In this document: piece by piece, positions 35,297 through 45,735 of the stretch
How the letters are laid out: every line of letters begins with the position of its first letter
How positions within the stretch are numbered: the first letter of the stretch is position 1
Source of the DNA: Schistosoma haematobium
Taxonomy: Eukaryota; Platyhelminthes; Trematoda; Strigeidida; Schistosomatidae
Reading direction: 5' to 3'
Length of the DNA stretch: 64,000 nucleotides
Assembly (NCBI RefSeq): GCF_000699445.3
Contig: NC_067198.1
Coordinates: 37,113,523-37,177,522, forward strand
Notes under the pieces: model-generated
The model's input: the letters and a program-made list of their open reading frames with translations, nothing else
The model's database searches: none
Told to the model about the DNA's origin: nothing
Program-made: the position numbers and the translations under genes

Positions 35297-35974
35297 ATAT
35301 TTACGGTTTCTTTGTTTTGCTAATATTTGATGTCAAATGCAGAACCTCAAAAAATAAGGCTTCCACTATCACCTGTAGGTTGTATGACAATAGTCAGGCT
35401 TCTCTTTAGGATTGTTTCTTCTCAGTGTTATCATATCAGTAACTTGTAAGTATTAAGAAAATTTGCAGTTTTCGTAGTTTCAAACATTTCCTCACTTATA
35501 TTCGCAAATATATCCCAATCCTCTAAATAACTATCAAGGGATCAAAAATCAGTCGAAGTGTAAGTTTTGGCGTTCACGTACACAAAAAATGTAATTGACT
35601 TAGTACAGATCCATTTTCTCAAAGCTCCTCTGTGCGTGGGAGCTAGCGATACGATCCGGTTGCCTAAATCAGAGGTGAAACGTGGCCTAAAAATACAACT
35701 TAGCGACTGAAAGTCAAATGCCTTATTAACTGGAGTACACGTGTTTACAACAAACAGTGCCACAGCGTAACTGCAATTGGCCTAATGTAGTTAGGTTTGT
35801 ATTAAGAACTATAGTCAGGGGGTTGTGTTGGTGAATTTTTCATATTAACCAATCTGGTGATAATATTTTCATTGACAGACAGACAATACTAAGGTAACTT
35901 ACCAAACATTAGAAACAAAGGATAGCTCTTGCATTTGATGCTATAATTGTGTAAGTGTAGATTCTCATAGTCTA
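35297..35974. other. Intergenic, nothing recognised
   Basis: Between the EXOSC6 stop and the 3' end of the Y element. A minus frame at 35542-35763 lacks recognisable motifs. Confidence 0.5.
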
Positions 35975-37361
35975 TTATGGAATACAAGTTGGAGACTTAC
36001 TTACGCCTGTTACTCCAAATGGAGAATAGGTTGCCGACCAGCATTTTCCAACCTTCTCTCTCCTGGGCCTTCCATTCTAGTTCTATCCAATTGTTGTTCA
36101 TTCTTTTCATGTCTACCTCCACTTCTCGGTGTAATGTGTTATTTGGTCTTCCTTCTCTCCCTTGACCTTGAGGATTCCAAGTGGGGGCTTGCCTTGTGAT
36201 GTAGTTGGGTGCTTTCCTCAATATGTTCCACCCACTTCCGGATTTCTTCCTCCGCTGGGATCTGCTTTGTTCTCTCCCACAGTAAGTTGTTGCTGACAGT
36301 CTCTGGCCAACGAACCCGAAGTATTTTGCGTAGACAACTGTTAATAAACACTTGTATCTTCTAGATGATGGTTTTCGTAGTTTTCCAAGATTCCGCCCCA
36401 TAGAGTAGAACTACCTTGACACTTGTATTGAAAATTATGACCTTGGTGTTGGTTGCCAATTGTTTTGAGTTCCAGATGATCTTCAGTTGTAAATATGCTA
36501 CTCTTGCTTTTCTGATCCGCGCCTTCACATCTGCATCAGATCCACCGTGCTCATCAATGATGCTGCCCAAATATGTAAAGGTGTTAACATCTCCCTAATC
36601 TTCTCCTTCAATTGTGATTGGATTGGTGCATGTTGTGTTGTGTCGGAGAATCTTGCTTTTCCCTTTGTGTATGTTGAGACCTACTGCTGCCACACTGGTT
36701 GTCTTCTGCATTTGTTGTTGCGTGTGGGACACGAATATGAATAGTTTAGTTGCTTAACAATTATACGATAAAAATATACGTATAATATTGGTTCATAAAT
36801 GGATCCCAAAAGTTACCATTCATTGTTCTCATCGGGATATAACACCTCCATGAACGAATTTTCAGTTCAATCCATCATAGGAACTCCGTATGATATTGAC
36901 TGTCTTCTCAGGCACACCGTAATGTTGTCCTGTCCAGGCTATCAAATGCTTTCTCATAGTCAATGAAGTTGATGTAGAGTGATGAATTCCACCCAATTGA
37001 TTGTTTCACAATGATCCGTAGTGTTGCGATTCGATCTGTACACAATCGATCCTTACGGAATTCCAGCCTGTTGGTCTCGAAGTTGGGCGTCTACGGGGTC
37101 CTTCATTCTGTTTAACAATACCCTGTTGAAGACTTTTCCTGGTGTTGAGAGAAGATCGATGCCTCTGTAGTTCTCACACTTGCTGAGATCGCCTTTCTTT
37201 GGTGTCCTTCTTTCCAGTATGTTGGTATTTGTTCTTCATCCCAAATATGCTGAAGAGAATGTGGGGTATCTGCAGTTACTACTACGTCTGCTTTCAATGC
37301 CTCTGCTGGAATGTTGTCTGGTCTCGCTGCTTTGCCGCTCTTGATTTGTCTGATGGCCATG
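35975..37361 (-). pseudogene. RTE-like element Y, 3' two thirds (split by X)
   Basis: Reverse transcriptase remnants read leftward in broken frames: RQIKSGKAARPDNIPAEALK (37360 side), a LYINFIDYEKAFDS-like block near 36950, DADVKARIRKARVAYLQLK (36361-36570), [20 protein letters not shown] and [20 protein letters not shown], ending with the typical RRK tail near 35990. Multiple stops and frameshifts and a gap between about 36745 and 36880 make it inactive. Its 5' continuation is at 40978-41290, on the far side of element X. Confidence 0.75.
37350..37361. repeat. 12-bp target-site duplication of X, left
   Basis: CTGATGGCCATG, identical to 40978-40989. In the Y frame (minus) it encodes MAI/Q context, and joining the two sides restores the Y reading across SMAI to RQIK. 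Confidence 0.7.
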
Positions 37362-38486
37362 ATGCAAGGAAACCTCTTAGCGTCCTACTTAATGATAGCC
37401 ACGCTAAGAATATATTTCAGGAACAACTAGACAAACAGTTAGGCAGTCACATAAGTGATGCCCAACCCGAGGCAGCGTGGAAAAACATCCGAAAAGCTGT
37501 GGAAACAGCAGTGATATCTGCTAGTACGGTAAACCGTAAGGTTAGGGAGAAACACTAGATCTCAGCAGTATCTGCCGCACTGATAGATGCTGGGAAACTC
37601 ATTCCACCTGACTCTGAACATAATGAAGAGCGGAGTCAGCTTAAGCGCAAGCTGACAAGAAGTCTACGCAATGATCGCGAACAGTGGTGGGTAACGAAAG
37701 CAAGAGAGATGGAAAAGGCAGCGGCAATATGCAACAGCAGACAACTGTTCAGACTTGTTAAGGAAACAGGTATTAGGAACCCAACTGTTAACGAAACTAT
37801 CTCGGAGAATGATGGACATATTATTTATCCTCAATCCAGGAGATTGGATTGATGGGCAGAACACTTTAGGGATCAGTTCAACTGGCCTTCAGCCACACTT
37901 CGGTTTCCCACGATCTCCAGTCAACCTGAATGGCAAGTTAATGTAGGTCCTCCGACTCGATGAAATTTAAAAAGCTATCGGAAATCCGAAGCGAGGGAGA
38001 GCAGCAGGTCCTGACAGGCTTACTCCTGAGATTTTTAAGGATGGTGGTTCAGTATTAGCAGTGAGATTATCTGAGGTCTTAGGTAGAATTTGGGAACTGG
38101 ACGTAATCCCATCTGACTGGTCTCAATCACTGGTTGTGCCAGTCTATAAGAAAGGACAAAAGTCCTCCTGTGACAATCACAGAGGAATCAGTTTGACTAA
38201 TATAGTGTCTAAAATATTAGCTTCAATAATACTTCGACGCCTGACTAAAGCTCGTGAAGAGCAGACTAGAGAAAACCAGGCTGGTTTTCGACCTGGACGT
38301 GATTGTATAGATCAGATATTCACACTACAGCAGGTCCTAGAAAATAGACACAAATTCAGACGTCCCACAATGGTAGTATTTCTCGATCTTAAGGCGGCAT
38401 TTGACTCTTGATCGTGAGGTTCGGTGGCAGTGTTTGTCACTGAAAGCAGTACTAAAGAAGTACATAAACCTTATACACGCTCTCTG

Positions 38487-38615
38487 CCCCCAAATGCCCT
38501 GGTATGGCCGAGAATGGAGAGAGTCCGCTCTCCCTCTCGAAGTACTCTTACGCGGCCACGCGTATATAACCTTCCAGGGAAGTCCTACTCATTGCCTTCT
38601 CGTGGCGGGGGTATT
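38487..38615 (+). repeat. T-family dispersed repeat, left piece
   Basis: Begins ccccaaatgccctggta, the common left end of all T-family copies here (also 52127, 58421, 60448). It stops at gcgggggtatt, where element Z enters; the right piece resumes with gcgggggtgtt at 39448. The family is non-coding and I cannot name it. Confidence 0.65.
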
Positions 38616-39447
38616 TATTATTTATTTATTTGAACACCTAAATATTGGTACAAGAGGGCACCAAATATATATACGCCACACAAAACAATGAGAATTCGAA
38701 GAGAGAAAAAAAGAACAATAACGAACAGATTAGTGTAAGGTAGTGTAATAATAGTAATAAGGGAAACGGAAAGGTACAACTAGAAGAAATCTTTCAGTTA
38801 AGGAAGAAACAACCATTTTTTTAAATGAAGAAAGTAAAAGAAGGTTATAGCAGGATCGCCAATGGATTCTATTCTGAGCCATATCTGATAACGTCTCTAG
38901 TCACTGTGTTGCACCATCTCTCGGACCCCAGCCAGGGAGTTGTGAAGGACCAACAGGAGCCAGACCTCTACAGCTTTCTTCCATACCACGACACCATATC
39001 ATACACTGACCACCTCTCCACTTTTTCCAAGCAGTCCCAAATAATGCACGACGTGGAATTCTCTGGGACGACATTCGTAGAACGTGTCCAAGCCACCGAA
39101 GTCGATGTTTCAAGATGGTGACACCAACTGCGTTATCGTCTCTATGCCCGACTCACACGATCCCGAACCTCTGCGTTACTAACATGGTGTTGCCAATGGA
39201 TGTCAGCAATCCTTCGGAGACGACGATGATCAAACACAAAGAGTCGTCCAACATCCTCTATTCGGAGAGGCCAGGTTTCACAAGCATAGAGCAAAACTGC
39301 TCTCACCGACGCGTTGTAGATCCGACCTTTTACAGCCAGACTAACATCACAAAGGCTCCAAAGGTGGCCCAGATTGGCATAAGCCGCTCTGGCTTTCACT
39401 ATACGTGCATTGATCCCATCACCCGTGCTACCACCAGCACTTATGCA
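38616..39447 (-). pseudogene. RTE-like fragment Z inserted in the T repeat
   Basis: Minus-strand reverse transcriptase C-terminus: ARAAYANLGHLWSLCDVSL, LLYACETWPLRIEDVGRLF (39142-39420), then HRLRWLGHVLRMSSQRIP (38901-39113) and a 3' tail rich in A (minus strand aaataaataaataata at 38616-38632). The near-repeat gcgggggtatt/gcgggggtgtt at its two edges looks like an 11-bp target duplication. Sequence differs from X, so a separate RTE subfamily. Confidence 0.65.
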
Positions 39448-39819
39448 GCGGGGGTGTTGTTTATGGAATTGAGAGGACGAAAAGCGAATGACCGGCGCTT
39501 TAACCAGGTTGGTGGATATGGAGAGTTCACCTAGAGGAGTTAGAAAACCCTGATTCCAAACTAATGGTGCACATGGGCTACAGGATCCTGGAGGGTCAAA
39601 TGACGTACGAACCAATCGTCGGTCACCGGCTACCATAGGACTGCATCTCCTTGCGATGCTCCACTGTCTTGTGGATCGGACCTTCAGGTCGAAGGCTCTG
39701 GGTGTGACCCCCTAAGAGAACCACCTGCTTCGGTTTGGGCACCCATACGGTATCACAGCCCTTACACAAATCTCATATGATTTGTGTGGCGCATATGTAT
39801 TTGGTGCCTCATTGTACCA
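39448..39819 (+). repeat. T-family dispersed repeat, right piece
   Basis: Continuation of the T repeat: the gaccggcgctttaaccagg block, then actgcatctccttgcgatgc and ccacctgcttcggtttgg (39721-39738), ending near cctcattgtacca. The 18-bp block at 39721-39738 is where the tandem duplication starts to match 52521 onward, so this copy was one partner in the unequal crossover. Confidence 0.7.
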
Positions 39820-40977
39820 CTCTCTCCATTCTTGTTTAACTTTATCGTAGACATGTTTTTAGAGGTGACACTTTCCTCATCTAAATTTTCAGGGATTGAA
39901 CTTCTATTGGGCGATTCACTTGTTGACTTAGAATATGCCGATGACATAGTTCTATTTGGTGAAGACGCTGACTAAATTCCCAGTCTTCTAATCACCCTAG
40001 GCAACATTGCAAGCGTGTTCTGGATGAGATTCTTACCCTCGAAATGCAAAATGTTACTTCAGGATTGGGTTGCACCGACACCCAAACTAAGGTTAGGGAG
40101 TTAAGTAGTTGAGCGTGTCGACTGCTTCACTTATCTTGGAAGTCTCATCAGCCCTTGTGGTCTGGTGTGTGGCGAAATCTCAGCGCGGATACAGAAGGCT
40201 AGACTAGCTTTCGCCAACTTGCGTCATTTATGGCGTACGCGAGATATCCGTCTACCAACCAAAGGATGGGTTTACTGCACAGCAGTTCGTTCCGTCCTTC
40301 TTTATGCCAGTGAAACATGGCCGGTAAGAGTAGAGGATATTCGTAGGTTACTAGTATTCGATCATAGGTGTCTTCGAAGCATTGCTAGTATATCCTGTGA
40401 CCACCGAGTAAGTAATGCAGTTGTTAGGAAACGGGTACTAGGTAAGGATGGTAAATCAATTGATGACGTAGTGAAACTTCATCAGTTGAGATGGCTTGGA
40501 CACGTGTTACGTATGCCCAACGACCGACTGCCTCGACGTGCGATGTTCAGTGGTATAGGAGCAGGTTGGAAGAAAGCTAAGGGTGGCCAGACAAAAACGT
40601 GGCACAAATCCATGAAGTCACTGACTGACAAGTGTACTGAGCCATGTTTGTATTTGTAGACTACCTAGTTGGGATCCGTGAGACGATAGCAATCGATGGT
40701 TACAAATCTCGTTTGAAATGGCTCAGGTGCATCCACTCCTTGCATTCTTCCAAGTTTTAATCTGGATTATTCATGTCCCTTTTTTCTCTAAATCTATTTC
40801 ACTGGATTATACTCCTTGAATAACATCTTCAAACCCTAATCTTTCCGATTACTGCTTATACTTTTACTACCTCTAATACTATGGGATTTGAATCGACAAT
40901 TGTATTTATGTGCTAATGTGGTATGGCAACTCGAACTGATGTACGTACATACGAAGTTCTACGTTGTTACTGATTGA

Positions 40978-41290
40978 CTGATGGCCATGCTGATCGCTTC
41001 AATTGTTGATGGACCAACATCGATTGGGAGGTCCGTGGGTGCTGCTTCGATGTTGGGTGTGTTCAGTGGGGCTAATCGACTCAAGAGTTCTTTCATGTGC
41101 TTTACCCAATGGTTTCGCTGTTCTTCAATGTTCGTGGTTACTTTGCCTTCCTTGCTTTTCATTGGTCGTTCTGGTTTACAATAATTTCCAACGAGTGTCT
41201 TTGTTGTATCATACGATTGTCTCATGTTTCCTTCTCTTGCAGCGTTTTCCGCCGTCATTGTTGATGGATATGATTATCAGTTCAGTACTC
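40978..41290 (-). pseudogene. RTE-like element Y, 5' piece beyond X
   Basis: Minus frame 40959-41258 contains the linker upstream of the reverse transcriptase: KTLVGNYCKPERPMKSKEGK, NHWVKHMKELLSRLAPLN, IEAAPTDLPIDVGP and ends SMAI at the X insertion. It continues logically into RQIKSGK at 37360. The first 12 bp are the right target duplication of X. Confidence 0.7.
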
Positions 41291-41549
41291 TCGGTTCTTA
41301 AATGAATAAGATCCTGGTCATATATCCCTCATACAAGAATAAAATTAGACGTATAACCGATTTGCATATCTTTGATTTCAATGAACAAAGCACAATTAAA
41401 GGAAATTTCCAGAGTCGCACTACAGTGTAACTGTGAAAGGCAGTAAATTTGTCTACTGTAGCCTATCGCCACCGTCTCTGCTATTCTTTTTGCTCCAGTT
41501 GGCATTTGAAATCTGAAAGTTGGTGAAACTATTTTTAAAAAGGATGGGA
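41291..41549. other. No feature recognised
   Basis: Spacer between Y and a decayed X copy; no coding or repeat signal seen. Confidence 0.4.
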
Positions 41550-42690
41550 TAATGATTCACTCGCAGCCCAAGAGACTGGAACGGTGGACAGAACACTGAA
41601 GAACATATTGATTGCCACCCATAAGTTGCCGACTTTTACCAAACAGCCAAAATCAGATGTCAGCATAGGCCCCCGACTCTTAAGAAGTAGAAAGTGCCAC
41701 AGCTAGTCTAAAACAAAGGAGCGTAACAGCTGAGATTTCCAAAAGTGATTCAGTCTTAGTTGCTAAATTGGCTGAGATAGTAGCTAGAGTCTGGGAACTG
41801 AGCACACTAAAACCTGACTGGTCTCGATCTCTGATCATTTCAGTCCATAAGCCCTCTTGTGATAACTTCATATGAATCAGTTTAGGTAACTGTCCAAAAT
41901 GTTAATCTCAACAATCATCCAACACATAGCTAGTGCTTATGAAGAGCGAACCCGAGAAAACCAAGCTGGTTTAAGACCCACTCATGAATATGCAGACTAA
42001 ATATTCTCCCTTCATCAGGTTCTGGAGGACATACATACTGACCATTATATTTCTCGGAATTAAGGCGGCACTTATCTTTGGAGATCGAAAAGTTTTGTGA
42101 GTGTTTCATTACAAGCGTATCAATCTTGTACAAGCTTTCTACTCAAACACTACTGAATATTCTTCTAGAGATAACACTCGCTGTCTGACCTATCAAGAAT
42201 CGACCTTCCACCAGGAGACTCACTTGTTAACTTAGAAAATGCAGATGATATGGTTCTATTTGGCAAAGACTAAAAATGTAGTCTCCTAACCACTTTACGC
42301 AACAGTTCAAGCGATTTTTAGACTCAGAACTGTTCTGCATCAACGCCTAAACTAAGAATAAGCAGTGAAGTAGTTAAGTATGTCAGTCACTACTTATCTT
42401 GGAGGTCTCACTAACCCTGGTGCCTGACAATATCGTAGGACGAATTCATAAATCTCAGTTGGCTTTTGCCAACTTACATCACTTTGGAAATGTATTACAT
42501 ATGCCCACCCACTGACCAACTAGACGCGCGATGTTGGGGTAGGCTAGAAGCTGCCAAATCAGGATGTGACAGCACTCCATGAAAACTGATTATTGAGTAT
42601 GTGCAGACCATCTGGTTTCGGTCCACATGATTATCATAACCAATGTTTAGAGACCGTTGGTGACAACTCAAAATCGACCACAATGACGCG
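41550..42690 (+). pseudogene. Highly decayed X-type RTE remnant
   Basis: Plus-strand similarity to X survives as short blocks: LAEIVARVWELSTLKPDWSR (41770-41825), REENQAGL-like block at 41950, VNLENADDMVLFGKD in place of the YADD motif near 42230-42270, then HLVSVHMIIITNV-type 3' end at 42605-42670. Stops occur in all frames. Older than the X copy at 37362-40977. Confidence 0.6.
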
Positions 42691-42732
42691 GATACTTGGT
42701 TTTCTAAAACTTTTTGTGCTACCAATCCGTAT

Positions 42733-43750
42733 ATTAATTGCGACACTATGGATCATTGCTGAACAATCAATGGAATGGGACTCGTCACTATACATCAACT
42801 TCCTTGACTATGAGAATGCATTCGACAGTGTGGATAGAACCTAACGGAACCTCCTTCGAGACTATGGTGTACGTAAGTAGATCGTCAACACCATATGGCG
42901 GACTACACTGCAAAGTGATGCATGGAGGACAGCTGACAGACGCATTTTAAGTGAGGACCAAAGTCGGAAAACGCTGCTTACTCCCTTCCTTCTTCTGGTG
43001 ATTGACTGGACTACGAAGACCTTCACATCTGACGAGAAGCACGAAATACAATGGACAGCTCGGAATCAATTAGAAGATTAGGACTTCGCAGATGACCTGG
43101 CCCTGCGATCCCATACACACGAACAAGCGTAGATGATGACAAATAGTGTAACAGCAACCTCTGTATCAGCAGGCCACAACACACACAAGGGAAAAAGCAA
43201 GATCATAAAATTCAACACGGAGAAAACCAAACCAATCACACTTGATGGAGAAACTCTGGGAGAGGTAGAAAGTATCTGGGTAGCATCGTCGGTGAACGTG
43301 GAGGATCTTGTGCAAACGTAAAGGCGAGGATTGACAAAACAAGGACAGTATTTCTACAGTTGAAGGACATATGTAACTCAAAAAAGCTGTCAACCAATAT
43401 CAAAATAAAATCTTCAATACGAACATCAAGACAATTCTGCGGTATGGAGCTGAAACTCGAAGAACTACTACAACCACCATCAAGAAGGTACAAGTATTTA
43501 TAAAAATTTGTCTACTAAAGATATCCAATGTGCGGAAAAGGCGCACATTACGGAAATCGACAAACTGCAGCACGAGGTAGGTGCTAACTTGGAATTCTGA
43601 AGAAAAACGGAAGAGAAAAACCAAAGAACAGATTGCGCCGGGGATTGGAAGCAGACTGAAAAGGATAGGCCAAAACACAGTTGAATGGAGAATACTGGTG
43701 GGTGGCCTATGTATCTCCACGAGGGAAACAGGCGATGAGTAATGAATGGA
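42733..43750 (+). pseudogene. Y-type RTE remnant, plus strand
   Basis: Blocks in order: SLYINFLDYENAFDSVDRT (42783-42843), GLHCKVMHGGQLTDAF (42897-42950), a decayed DLDFADDLAL-like block near 43083, GHNTHKGKSKIIKFNTEKTK with ITLDGETLGEVES (43160-43275), GAETRRTTTTTIKKVQVFI and a 3' end TVEWRILVGGL near 43680-43705. Many stops and shifts. Confidence 0.65.
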
Positions 43751-43759
43751 ATCCATATT

Positions 43760-44519
43760 TTCTATACCTGATTTTTTACCACGACTAATATTGTCACTAC
43801 CTTTATTAATCTGGAATTCGTTCTGACAATTTTATTCTGCTGTGCGAAGAGGTACGACAACCTGTACTGGTATATGCATTTGCTAGGTTCTACGTTACGT
43901 TTGAATAACCAAGTAACTAATGACCTAACCGGACTATGTAGTTAGTGCAATCAAAGTTGACGACAGAATACCCGGATAAGAGGAATCAGAAGAAAATGAA
44001 AAGTCATAATGAACATCATGAGACGTAAGAATTAAGATGACAACTAGCAGTAAGCTGCTCAGAGAATTTTGGATAGAATTAGTCTAGAACAACTGGACAA
44101 AAATAAATGGTTTACCAACTATCACAATATAAATTGGGAATATTTATGATCAGTATAACTATTCATCAGTGATCCGGTGTCGATCACTTTAGGAACACTC
44201 ATTTTGTCTGTAAATTTCAACTATAAACACTGAAAATGAGTTTTTAAAAATATATTAGCATGGTTTAGCAAACTAATACGTTCAAACCTCAAAAGTTTCT
44301 ATTTTTAACACAAGATAAAAAGTCATGACCGTGTGTACAACATTAGAATTAATAATAACAATAATCATATTAATAGAGCTGTCATAAATTTTAAACTCAA
44401 TCTCTGAAACAATTTATGTACAAGCAAGGTGAAACAATACAAATCGGCTTTCTGATTTGGTATACGCTTCATCTTAACAAAAAAGACAGCAAAATAAAAA
44501 CAACGAAAACTAATAGTCT
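43760..44519. other. Non-coding flank of the SWI5 last exon
   Basis: 3' flank of the minus-strand SWI5 exon copy. No further coding signal. Duplicated at 56566-57325. Confidence 0.5.
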
Positions 44520-44885
44520 CTAGTCGTCCAGATTCAAATCGAATTCAGAATACAATTCTCGGACCAGACAACCTCGATTGTTTGCTAACAGACCAAATAG
44601 TATTACACATGAATCTTTGGCCTCATTGTAAGCATGTAAACGATTACGACACTTAGCTAACTCCAACTCTAAATCAATATAACTTTGATTTGGTCGCTTT
44701 GATAACAGTTTGTTAATACAATTTTCTATTTTACTGTTGTCATCCAAGTCGTCGTTGTCCTCGTTGTCGTTGACATCATCAATGATAACTTTAGCAATGT
44801 GAATATTCTCTTTCCCGAGGTGTTGCAGCTCAGTGTGGAATGAACTAGTTTGTTTATTAGTATCATTTAGGTTTAATTGACTTCT
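44520..44885 (-). pseudogene. Orphan duplicate of the SWI5 terminal exon
   Basis: Encodes the same 121 residues as 57326-57691, with the same acceptor (tttttccag). Within the duplicated block there is no copy of exon 1 (59725-59877), which lies outside it. It could serve only as an alternative last exon of the SWI5 transcript, about 13 kb further downstream, or be silent. Confidence 0.75.
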
Positions 44886-45250
44886 CTGGAAAAAATAAAC
44901 ATAATATCTGGAATATGTACTGAGCAAGACTTATTTCACTGCACTTCAGGTTCAATGAAACACTAGAAATTAAATCGAATCACATATATCGTATATAATA
45001 CTTACACTGAGTGGTACAAGTAGTATCACTTTCCGACCATGAGTTCAAGATAGTACATTGAAAAGTACAATCTTATTGAAATGGGTAAACAAAAATACAG
45101 GAATTCGGATGATTATTTCGACACATTAAGTGCGGGAGATTGAAAAACAGAGACCTATAGGTAGGCGTCTGTACAATCACTAAAAGATATAAGTGAGCAA
45201 CTAGGATACTGAAATATCTACCGGTTCAACGCCTTGGATGCATGTTAATT
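44886..45250. other. SWI5 intron sequence (duplicate)
   Basis: Intron side of the orphan SWI5 exon, with no separate feature seen; duplicated at 57692-58056. Confidence 0.5.
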
Positions 45251-45333
45251 GTGAAAGGCAGTCAGCTACAACATAGGACCAGGCACGTATATACATCAGT
45301 CCAAGTTGCTACGTCTCATTAGCACAAAAAGAT
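45251..45333 (-). mobile_element. 3' end of an X-type RTE (minus), cut by the LTR element
   Basis: Read on the minus strand it is gtgctaatgagacgtagcaa followed by ggaccaggca complement and a gctgactgcc end, matching the X terminus at 63775-63850. Its continuation lies on the other side of the LTR element at 51842 and, uninterrupted, at 58137 in copy 2. The last four bases AGAT (45330-45333) are the target duplication. Confidence 0.75.
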
Positions 45334-45717
45334 TGTAGATCATCAACGTAGATGATCTATGTCGAAATGATTGGAGGCCGACTCGAGTTAGACGTGAATA
45401 GTGTGACGAACCAACTAACATCGAAGTCACACCTCATGGTCAGCACCTTACGTGGACCACCCCCATTGACGTAACAAGGTACTATAGATGCTTTGAAGAC
45501 TGTACAACACAGAGGACGTTATTACAGAAATATATTAGTTAAGGTAGATACAAGCGAAAGTAAGACCACTGCCGCATGGGCCAGTCCATGGCGTATGATT
45601 AACTAATGCGCGTTGCTTGTACATGACCTTGGCAGGGAGCGATGATCTGTTCGACATTCAGTGATCCAACTGCCGGATGATTTGGCTAGGGCTCAGTGAC
45701 ATTTCACTGGCCCCACA
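45334..45717 (-). repeat. LTR, left (3' LTR of the element)
   Basis: 384 bp, one base different from the right LTR by eye (C at 45714 versus T at 51838). Near its 5' (plus) edge lies a perfect inverted repeat, tagatcatc with gatgatcta, which would sit at the end of the LTR transcript strand. Confidence 0.85.
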
Positions 45718-45735
45718 ATACTCCCCACCAGATTC
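45718..45735 (-). promoter_or_regulatory. Polypurine-tract-like sequence
   Basis: Minus strand ggtggggagtat lies directly upstream of the LTR start TGTGGGG, the expected place for a plus-strand primer. Short and with a two-base TG offset; inferred from position and purine content. Confidence 0.45.

Larger units (their letters stand above)
37362..40977 (+). mobile_element. RTE-like element X (SR2-like), 5'-truncated and dead
   Basis: Plus-strand reverse transcriptase of the schistosome SR2 type with in-frame stops (for example near 37557 and 37850). Blocks in order: linker NDSHAKNIFQEQL, RNDREQWWVTKAREMEKAAA, GPDRLTPEIFKDGG, NHRGISLTNIVSKILASI (38180s), GFRPGRDCIDQIF, VFLDLKAAFDS (to 38410). 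A T-family repeat then interrupts at 38487-39819. The rest follows: FNFIVDMFLEVTLSSS, the catalytic YADD block DLEYADDIVLFGED near 39925-39965 and the C-terminal frame 40165-40659 (HLWRTRDIRLPTKG, LRWLGHVLRMP). The 3' UTR ends in gctaatgtggtatgg and a short (CTGA) tail at 40977. Flanked by a 12-bp target duplication inside Y. Confidence 0.8.

Noticed and set aside
35542..35763. 73-codon minus frame downstream of EXOSC6
   Set aside because: No motif or splice context; length is within chance expectation.
43400..43756. 118-codon minus frame opposite the Y remnant (also 56206-56562)
   Set aside because: Antisense to recognisable reverse transcriptase blocks; no motif of its own.
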